DNA of 64,000 nucleotides from Posidonia oceanica (taxonomy: Eukaryota > Streptophyta > Magnoliopsida > Alismatales > Posidoniaceae), in NCBI GenBank assembly GCA_037176725.1, contig JAZBRS010000026.1, positions 155,941,501 to 156,005,500 on the forward strand. The letters are read 5' to 3'. The notes below the pieces were generated by a model. The model saw only the letters and a program-made list of their open reading frames with translations. It had not been told where the DNA came from and ran no database searches. Of the stretch, positions 57,007 to 64,000 are shown in pieces; position 1 is the stretch's first letter, and each line of letters opens with the position of its first letter. Both the position numbers and the translations under genes were made by a program.

Positions 57007-57122
57007 GTTGGACGCTGGAACAGGCAGCGTCCAACGTTGGATGCGGCCTGTGCTAGCGTCCAACGTTGGACATGCTCTAGTCTGGCGTCCAATGTTGGAC
57101 GCGCTCTGCTCTGGCGTCCAAC
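57007..57122. repeat. Palindromic module 1 of LTR III (four hairpins)
   Basis: Alternating GTTGGACGC and GCGTCCAAC arms at 57007, 57027, 57035, 57056, 57064, 57085, 57094 and 57114, separated by spacers of about 11-13 nt. Adjacent arms also form GCGTCCAACGTTGGA-type palindromes. Confidence 0.88.
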
Positions 57123-57813
57123 GACTCGAGTGCAGCAGTGGCAGCTCCGCCCCCTTCGGCTGACCGCTCGTCCACTCCACCGCCGCCCCACACTTACTAC
57201 CTGTCCCTTCCTCCACTCCATGCCATCCACTACCTTCCAAGCTTGAGTTACTACCTATCTCTCTTCTATTTCAGTGGATTTCCCGCTCTCCTTGCCCTCA
57301 CTGGCATTTGCCACCCCTGTCAGCCGTCATCGGCCTCCTCGCCGCCGACTGACACGCCCATGCCCCTCCTGCCATTCCTCGTGGCCTTCCCACACCCAGA
57401 GCATCTACCATTCACCTGCAATTCCCACCCAAGCCACTGCAATTTGCAGCAGAACCCATGCATCCCTCAAACAAAACCATGCCAACCACCCTCTTTTGAC
57501 AGGGAGCACAGAGCAGCCCGGCCTTCCTCTTGGCAATTCGACCACCTCCAGAGAGAAACAAAAGATCCCTCTCCATCCCAGACCCTTAGCCAACCTCTCC
57601 CGTGCCTCTAGTAGCCCGCATGAGCTCGCCGGAGTTGGCTGGTCATCCACTTCCGCAGCGCCAGCAAGGGAGGTTGACACGCCGTTCCAGGCCGCGGCAA
57701 GGTAAGATTTCTATCCTCGTAGGTCATGCATGCTAGTGTGTACGTCCCCATGCAACCTTGCATTTTTCTGAATCCTTTTGGTCATGATTCATGGCTAGAA
57801 TGGAGTTCAGTGT

Positions 57814-57870
57814 GTTGGACGCACCAGCTGGTGCGTCCAACGTTGGACATGGCATAGGCCAGCGTCCAAC
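57814..57870. repeat. Palindromic module 2 of LTR III
   Basis: 57814-57841 is a perfect 28-bp palindrome (half-site GTTGGACGCACCAG), followed by a second, imperfect hairpin ending GCGTCCAAC. Confidence 0.9.
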
Positions 57871-58051
57871 AGCCCCTCTTGCTCAGCTTATGTCCAGATG
57901 CGTTTCATGCTTTGTTATTGCTTGTTTTTCCATAGATCTATGCTATTTGCCTCCTTTTAGCTCTCTCTGATGTTATACCATGCTTATCAATTTGTTCCAT
58001 GCATGTTTGATTGCTTTTTGCATGCTTAGTATCAGTCTACCTTCTGCCTTT

Positions 58052-58109
58052 GTTGGACGCTAGGATGAGCCGCATCCAACGTTGGACGCTGCTTCATGTA
58101 GCGTCCAAC
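58052..58109. repeat. Palindromic module 3 of LTR III
   Basis: GTTGGACGC, spacer, GCATCCAAC, GTTGGACGC, spacer, GCGTCCAAC: two back-to-back hairpins in 58 bp. Confidence 0.88.
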
Positions 58110-58446
58110 ACCCCTGCTTGCTTTACTTTGCTGCCATGCCTACTCCATGCATATTTTGGTTATTATTTTGTGATCCATGCCTAGTTAGAGATGCCTGGCC
58201 CCTAAGGCAACCATGCTTAGGCTTGCTAGGATTCCTTTAAGCCATGTATTCCTTTTTTTAAAAGTTTGAAGCTCATGTTCTTATCTACATGCCTTCTTTT
58301 ATCTTGCCTCCTTGTATTAAATGCTTGACAGGCCTCCTTTGCATGCTCCTGATAGTCTCTAACATGCCTTTAAAGTATTTGCATGCATCTAGGTGGGGTA
58401 GAGCTAAGCTCCCCCTTTAGAACAGGTGAGTTTGCAGGTCTGGGTC

Positions 58447-58504
58447 GTTGGACGCCTGAGCTTTCAGCGTCCCACGTTGGACGCTGCTGGCTCTAGCGTC
58501 CAAC
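58447..58504. repeat. Palindromic module 4 of LTR III
   Basis: Same double-hairpin plan, 58 bp, with one changed base in the second arm (GCGTCCCAC). Confidence 0.87.
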
Positions 58505-58672
58505 GCCCTGGCTCATCTCCTGATTGTTTAATGCTTGCATACCTCTCAGATCTTGCTTATTTATTTGCTTCCTGTGTTCTTATGCATGTTTAGCTTCAGT
58601 AGCAACCGTTCATGTATTTTAGTTAATTTATTTGCTTGATTGTGCATGCTTTTTGTGTGTTGTGCCTCCCAG

Positions 58673-58733
58673 AGCGTTGTACACTGCTGGTGTTGGCGTC
58701 CAACGTTGGACGCCGACCTAGCTCACATCCAAC
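58673..58733. repeat. Palindromic module 5 of LTR III
   Basis: Central GGCGTCCAACGTTGGACGCC (58695-58714) is a perfect 20-bp palindrome; the outer arms are eroded. Confidence 0.82.
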
Positions 58734-58924
58734 GCCCTAGTTGTGCCTCTGGCCTGGCATTTAGCACAGGTAAGGCTTCTTTGATTTATGTCTGTGATCC
58801 TTTGCCTGTATGCTACCCATGCTTGCTTGTCTGCCTCTTTGTTCATCTCCAGAACCCCAAATGCATGTACCCATTTTTTATTTTGCTTTTGTATGCCTCT
58901 TTTCTCCCCTCTGCCTTCTGTCCT

Positions 58925-58983
58925 TGTTGAACACCAGCCTCTCTGGCGTCCAACGTTGGACTCCCAGCGTACAAGCGTCCAAC
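58925..58983. repeat. Palindromic module 6 of LTR III
   Basis: TGTTGAACACC arm, GGCGTCCAACGTTGGAC centre, GCGTCCAAC last arm. The outer left arm is eroded. Confidence 0.8.
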
Positions 58984-59164
58984 AACCTGCATGTTTGGAT
59001 CCTTATTTTGGCATGCTCCTTGTTCTGATTCTTCCACTAATCTTCTGTTAGGTTAGATTAGCATGTCTAGCACCCATTTAGTTGCATGTTTGCATTTGTT
59101 ATGCATCCATATAGTTAGAATGCATGGGTTTTCAAAATATGCATGCTGTCTGTCTGCAGTGGGT

Positions 59165-59222
59165 GTTGGACGTAGGCTGTCCCAGCGTCCAACGTTGGAC
59201 GCTGGTATTGCCAGCGTCCAAT
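59165..59222. repeat. Palindromic module 7 of LTR III
   Basis: GTTGGACGT, GCGTCCAAC, GTTGGACGC, GCGTCCAAT; 58 bp, about 370 bp before the TATA box. Confidence 0.85.
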
Positions 59223-59592
59223 GCATGTAGATGGCTGACAGTCATTTTAAAGTACTGATTTTGCTTCGCTCGCCGTTTCTCACGTTTTATTGCTTCTTTG
59301 GCTTGCTGTAACCCTAATGCATGTTGCTCGCCCCTTAGTTTTGATTTCGCACCCTGCCTTGCCTCGCTTTCCACACTTTACCTTGTTTTCCGCGTTTGCA
59401 TCGCTTTCCTGCTCCATTGCATGGTTTCCCGCACCCCTTTGCATCGCTTTCTGCTTTCGGCATCGTTTTCCGCGCCTTGCTTTATTTTCTGTATTTTTTG
59501 CATCGTTTTCGGCACCTGTTTTACTTTATTGCTTGCATGTCGCTTGCATTGGTTAGTTTTCCCGTCGTTTTGTTTTATCGCTTGCATCTGCA

Positions 59593-59599
59593 TATAAGG
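59593..59599 (+). promoter_or_regulatory. Putative TATA box, LTR III
   Basis: TATAAGG in the context GCATATAAGGCCGTGATGC, aligned with the TATAGGG of LTR I/II on the other strand. Transcription would start near 59620-59630, leaving about 560 bp of R-U5. Confidence 0.6.
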
Positions 59600-60180
59600 C
59601 CGTGATGCTTACTGCTTAGGAGTTCTCACGAACCAGGGTCCGCCCAGTTCGAAACACTAGCAGCGTGGCTGAGCATTTAGATAGCACGTTTATTTCCCTT
59701 GCATAATAGGTAAGCATTTAAGGCATTAGGCATTAGGCTAGCAATTCCCTGCGTAAGCACGAGATGGCTTAAGAAAGACCGACTCTCGGATGTATCGGGG
59801 TGCCTAACACCTTCCCCGTGCGTAACAGAAGTCCTTGCCCTTTCTCTTGGCTCGCATCGATCTTTCCCTTATCCTAGGCCTGAGTCATAGCATAGCATAA
59901 TAGCATAGTATAGCTTAGCTTATCCTTGCATCTCTTTGCCCCTCCTTGCATCCGGTTCAGCATGTGTTTTCATGCTTTACCCCCTGGTTTTCCTTGTCTT
60001 CCAATTCAATAGACCCGGTGGCGACTCCGAATTGTCTTATCATTTCTTTTCTTTTCTTTTGCCAGCGTTTCCGAGTCGAGTTCTTCCCTCAGATCCAGCC
60101 GCATATAGTGACCCTATTTTGATCGGTGCACACAAGCTTTGGTAATGTGCATAGACGATTAGAATTCAAGATTACTACAG

Positions 60181-60198
60181 TGGTGACTCCGCTGGGGA
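60181..60198 (+). other. Primer-binding site 1, Element III
   Basis: TGGTGACTCCGCTGGGGA, one base after the LTR. One base away from the tRNA-Arg-type site of Element I. Confidence 0.85.
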
Positions 60199-60307
60199 CA
60201 ACAGACTCCGGTTTTCACTCTGGCTTTCTTGCCGCTTGCATTTTGCATTCCTTTGCTTGCCTCGTGCCCCTGCTTGCCTTGTCTGTGTGCCTGCTTGCCT
60301 GTGTCGG

Positions 60308-60346
60308 CTCCCAGCAGAGTCGCACAGTGGCGACTCCGCTGGGGAG
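60308..60346 (+). other. Second primer-binding site with inverted repeat, Element III
   Basis: 60328-60345 reads TGGCGACTCCGCTGGGGA, the same as the Element I site, 147 bp after PBS 1. Following sequence also repeats (ACTCCGG, TTTCGCC/TTTCAC, CCGCTTGC), so about 147 bp is tandemly duplicated. The copy is preceded by CTCCCAGCAGAGTCGC (60308-60323), which can pair with GCGACTCCGCTGGGGAG (60330-60346) and hide the site in a stem. Confidence 0.85.
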
Positions 60347-61441
60347 CAGTACTCCGGCTTTCGCCTTGGCTTTGTCACCGCTTGCTTGGGTGTTTTGCTT
60401 GCTTTTGCTTTTGCCTGCTTTACTTGCTTACCTGCATGCTTGTTTATTTATCTGCTTTATGCCATGATTGCTTGCGCTGCTCTATCTACCTGCATCACAT
60501 GTCTAAATACTTGCTTGGCACCATACATGCTTTTTGGATGATGAATGCTTTGCTTTGCACATTTGCTATGCCACTGCACACGCACATGCCATGCATGCTT
60601 GCTTTTGACATGATAAGTGTTTTCTTTTTACTATCATGACCACATACACTTGCACATGCCATGCCCATGCTTTTTGCCTTGCTGTGTGAATTGCCTGCAT
60701 GCCATGACTTCTTGTTTCTCTCCCCTTCGCATATGCCATGCCTAGGATAGTAGAAACTTGCTTGCTTCTCCCTCTGCTTAATCTAAAGGTCACTATAAAG
60801 CAAAGTAATAACATCTAAGCACAACTAGAGCCAAAACTTGCAATTTTCCCCTTCGATTAAATAAAACGCAAGTAAAATGCTCTAAAGCATTTGCATCAGC
60901 ATTTAGAAAGCATGCATTCTTCTCACCTGAGTCAGCCCACAGTCTGAGAAGGATAGTCCCGGTCTCTTGCTCCCAACGCTTTGGTGTGGTGTGAGTAGAT
61001 CGATCTGTCCCCCCTTGTCCAGGAGTCACGTCGGTGTTATTGGAGGGTACCACCTATGCTTCTAGTAGGGTCGAGGCCACCAATGCACCACCCGTTATAC
61101 TTGAGCTTTGGTAGGATCGAGACAGGAGCCTTTTTTTCTGACCTGGAGTCTGCATAATCCCATTACCCCTGAGTGCGTCCTAGTAGGTCATCTACTCAGG
61201 ACATGCATGGTAAGAGAGCACATATTAGGGCATTCATCTGCATCATGCCACCCTTAATAACCTCTTTTTGCATCCAACCTCTAATGCGTTTATTTGTTTT
61301 GTAGGTAGGTGAGGATCCCCTCAGCTTGGTTTCTGAGTATCTCTCTCTCTGAGCTGTCTGTCGTCGCCGACAGTAGCTCTCTTTAGGTCTTGTGTCCCTG
61401 CCTTTAGCCGCAGACCTGTTTGCTTTCGCTCACCGTCCGCT
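60347..61441 (+). other. Leader of Element III
   Basis: Non-coding, TGCTTGC-rich near the PBS. The block at about 60925-61200 is the plus-strand counterpart of the conserved leader block of Elements I and II. A TTTGTTTTGTAG/GTAGGTGAGG stretch near 61305 looks like a splice acceptor, not tested. Confidence 0.65.
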
Positions 61442-63634
61442 ATGGCCCAACTTACCGGTGAGCCTCCTTCCTTATTGACATCAGGAGAGGTACCGATTTC
61501 GGTCTCTCCTTCCCCTGCTTTGGCGTCCCCTGTCTCCTCTCCACTTCTGGTACAGGAGACCTCACAGCCCCTTTATCTGGACCAAGGGCCGACCTCAGCC
61601 GACCTGGAGCTTGTCACTGAGTTTGCCGCGGTGACCGCCACTCGGGCTCCAGGAGCGTTGCCTTCTGTTCCATCCCAGGGCCTTCCCGTCCCGGGAATCC
61701 AGCCTTCTGCAGCTGCCCATTGCATAGGATCCACTCCTATTGCTTCCTTGGTTTCCGCGCCTCCCTTGGCGGACACCTCCTTGTGCCCCAGCCCGTCGGT
61801 CGATGCTTTCTCTACCTTGCAAGCACGGCGTTTATTGGCTAAGGCCGATAGGCTACGAAACATGGCTCTCGCACTCGACTCGACTATGGCCTGCTCTTCC
61901 CGTTCAACCCTTGAGGTTCCAGTGCCGCCCTTGGTAGCCCTGCAGGCTCGCTACACTGCACCTCCGCCCTTTCCATCGCCCCGGCTCCTCACAGCTCCAG
62001 CGATGGGGGCGCATTTTCAGCCTCCTGCACCTGCACAGCACTTTGCACTGCATGCAACTCCTTCCTTTGGTGGCCAGTCTTCCGGATTGGCAGGAGCACA
62101 GCACCCCTCATGCCCGTTGCCTGGCACCGTGCCAGTGCAACAGCTGCTGCTCCCCTGCACTACACCTTACACTGCACAGCATGTTACTTATCCATCTTCT
62201 TTGCATCAGGTTCAGACTCCTGCATTCATAGCACCACACCTTGCACCCTTGCACGGGTATGCTGGCCCTCACGCTACAACACCAGGTGGCGTGACGGTGG
62301 ATTTGGAGGAGCGCTCTAGCGCGACCCGCACAGCATACGTGGTCCCTGCCTTTGCTGCACCACCCTCGCCAGCAACAGCCTCTGATGCCTTCCTTACCAA
62401 GTTGGGTGATCTAGAGAGAGCACTTCGTCAAGTGCAAGGCCAGGACCGCCAGCCTTACCAATTTCGCGACCTCTGTCACTTTCCCGAGGCCGCACTCCCT
62501 TCAAAGTTCCGCATCCCGGACTTCGATAAATATGATGGTAGAGGCTGCCCCATCTCGCATCTGAAGGCATATTGCAGGGATCTTTCTCAGCTTCAGGCTG
62601 ATGAAAGGCTCCTTATCCGCCTGTTGCAGAAGAGTTTAACCGGCCCTACGCTCAGGTGGTTCACGTCCCTTGACACGGTTGCGGTTCAGACTTGGACAGG
62701 TCTTTCTCGGGCTTTCCTTGAGCAATATGCTTTCAACCTCGACTTGATCCCCAAGAGGGAGGATCCCGTCGCCATCCGACAGAGGCCCCAAGAGCCATTC
62801 AGGGAGTATGTCGGTCGCTGGTGCTCCACAGCCGCCCAGGTCAGAGATAGGCCCTCCGAGGAGGATTCTATCGAGATGATCGTCAAAGGGGCGCTGCCAG
62901 CGACAGGGACTCTACTTTGCATCCAGCACATCACTAGTTTTGCATCGCTGATTATGGCTAGCGCCTGTGTGGAAAGCTCACTGCAGAGTGGGCATTTCCC
63001 CGCACTTTCTGCACTGGCTATGTAGCTCAACAGCACCAGCAATCGCCGCAGCATCAATAGTAGCAACTACTCCGCTGTCGATTGCCCCGAGCAGCACGCC
63101 GCCGCATGCGCTGGTCCTCCTGAGGTGCCTGCCTTTGCAGAAAGTCTGCCAGATCCTTTTCCGCTAGTGCCCGCACCTATTTATGCACCCACTGCACACA
63201 CTGTCACTGTTGAGCTAGTGCATCACATCGCACCAGCTCGGCAAGGACGATAGCCTAGGCAGAGACGAGTTCACCGCACTAAGAGCGACTTCACCCCACT
63301 TGGTGAGCCACTAGGCGCCGTCTTTCCCCAGGTTGTGTCACTCCTGAGGCTTCCGAAAACTCGCCCGCCACCAAGTCCTCTTCTGAGGTGGTACGATGTG
63401 AGCAAGCTTTGCGATTACCATCGAGCCCCGGGGCATTCGATGGATAATTGCCTCACTCTCATGGATGTCGTTCAGGACTTGATTGACAACGGGACCCTCA
63501 TCGTCAGTCCGCAGGAGGCTGCTCACACACCTGCACCTACACTCGCACACCCTAGCGTAGCTGGCCCTTCCTCTTTTGAGCTTGCGGGCTCCGAGGATGT
63601 CGGAACCTCAGGGGCTTACCCCAATCTTCTTTAA
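61442..63634 (+). pseudogene. gag: gag, Element III (two stops and a frameshift)
   Basis: Starts Met-Ala-Gln. Ser/Pro-rich N-terminus, PYQFRDLCHFPEA, gag domain about 62550-62990 (SHLKAYCRDLSQLQADERLL, LRWFTSLD, FLEQYAFNLDLIPKR, EYVGRW), knuckle variant C-x2-H-x4-H-x4-C at 63410-63451 and VVQDLIDNGTL after it. In-frame TAG at 63023-63025 and at 63251-63253; the frame is otherwise continuous to TAA at 63632-63634. Homology then resumes in another frame up to about 63773, so an indel lies near 63600-63640. More diverged from Elements I and II than they are from each other. Confidence 0.92.
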
Positions 63635-64000
63635 ATTCAGCTCTGCCCCGGTGGGTCCTTCCGATCCCATCGGCGCAATCCCCTCTTCCTATCCCTCCCT
63701 GTTTGTCCGAGGGACGCTCGGAAGCACAACGGCGGAATCTACAGCAAGCCCAGTCGCAACACCGTTCAGGTAAGCTTCTTCTCCAGCATCAGCGGCTCCA
63801 GTGCTCCCCGCACTGCCGACAGCAGATCTCACCGACAGCATCAGCAGCGTAGGGGCAGACCCAGCACCTCCCTCCCGAGGTTGCTGACAGGTCTTACCTC
63901 CCTTTTGTTTCCTGCACTGTCTTTCTTTTTGTTTTGTTTTGTTTTGTTTTTTTGTGTTTTCTTGCCATGTCAGGAAATCATAAAAAGCATAAAAACAGCA
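63635..64000 (+). other. Shifted gag tail and right edge, Element III
   Basis: 63640-63773 encodes a Pro/Ser-rich stretch in the shifted frame (SDPIGAIPSSYPSLF), similar in composition to the tail of the other gags. 63774-63900 is CAGC-rich without an open frame, and 63900-63960 is T-rich with a GTTTT run. Nothing further can be assigned. Confidence 0.5.

Larger units (their letters stand above)
56798..60179 (+). repeat. 5' LTR of Element III (3382 bp)
   Basis: Starts TGTAGACACC, ends ATTACTACA, followed after one base by the PBS. The last 950 bp resemble LTR I/II in sense direction (TATA context, GAGTTCTCACGAACC, GGGGTGCCTAACACCTTCCCC). The U3 carries seven palindromic modules (57007-59222). 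Frames inside it, such as the one at 57138-57611, are low-complexity and not conserved. Only one LTR is in the window, so the borders rest on the TG/CA ends, the PBS and the start of foreign sequence on the left. Confidence 0.88.
56798..64000 (+). mobile_element. Element III: plus-strand Tat/Ogre-like retrotransposon, 5' part
   Basis: LTR 56798-60179, PBS 60181-60198 with a second copy at 60328-60345, leader to 61441, then a gag pseudogene. It continues past the right edge. Its U5 end, leader block and gag are homologous to Elements I and II but clearly more diverged; most of its U3 is unrelated to theirs. Confidence 0.9.

Noticed and set aside
57138..57705. Pro/Ser-rich open frames in LTR III
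   Set aside because: They overlap each other in two frames within U3, have low-complexity composition and no counterpart in the other LTRs.
56376..60179. Element IV and Element III as one tandem with shared LTR, like Element I
   Set aside because: The sequence left of LTR III stops inside the 3' block without a polypurine tract, so an insertion of Element III into fragment IV fits better. The far end is needed to be sure.

Overview
This window is plant repetitive DNA. It is made almost entirely of very large Ty3/Gypsy LTR retrotransposons of the Tat/Ogre type. I find no cellular gene and no rRNA or tRNA gene. Evidence for the group: LTRs of 3.4-5.9 kb, a primer-binding site complementary to the 3' end of a plant tRNA-Arg, gag-protease-RT-RNaseH-integrase order, an extra archaeal-type RNase H, and a long tandem-repeat-rich 3' region. 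The host looks like a dicot. From memory only, the gag and DUF7745-like proteins resemble many pomegranate (Myrtales) entries; this is not verified.

Layout. Four elements can be separated. (1) Element I (minus strand) is a head-to-tail tandem: internal region (1-4373), LTR (4374-10309), internal region (10310-50480), LTR (50481-56375). The middle LTR has a PBS on one side and a polypurine tract on the other, so it serves both units. (2) Element II (minus strand, 16751-43912, 27.2 kb) is complete. It has two 5750-bp LTRs and a 5-bp GCGGG target duplication, and it lies inside the integrase region of Element I. (3) Element III (plus strand, 56798 to the right edge) has a different 3382-bp LTR with palindromic modules, a duplicated PBS and a broken gag. 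(4) A 422-bp remnant of a plus-strand element IV (56376-56797) lies between I and III and is the target into which both were inserted.

Element II shows the whole plan on the minus strand: 5' LTR, PBS, 1.3-kb leader with a conserved block, one long gag-pro-linker-RT-RNH-aRNH-INT frame of about 2957 codons (now broken by five stops and one 1-bp deletion), an A/G-rich inter-ORF region, an extra DUF7745/plant-mobile-domain-like ORF of 400 codons that is still open, a zone of several unrelated tandem repeats and hairpins, a polypurine tract and the 3' LTR. Element I has the same plan but lacks about 2.9 kb (RT, both RNase H domains, start of INT) through an in-frame deletion at a 6-bp microhomology. 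It is therefore non-autonomous, and its DUF7745 ORF carries stops.

None of the elements is coding-competent as it stands. Most of the stops are C-to-T or G-to-A changes, as expected in methylated, silenced DNA. The points most worth following up are the retroelement-borne DUF7745 gene, the shared-LTR tandem, the 3' satellite nursery with a perfectly conserved hairpin, the palindromic modules of LTR III, and its doubled primer-binding site.
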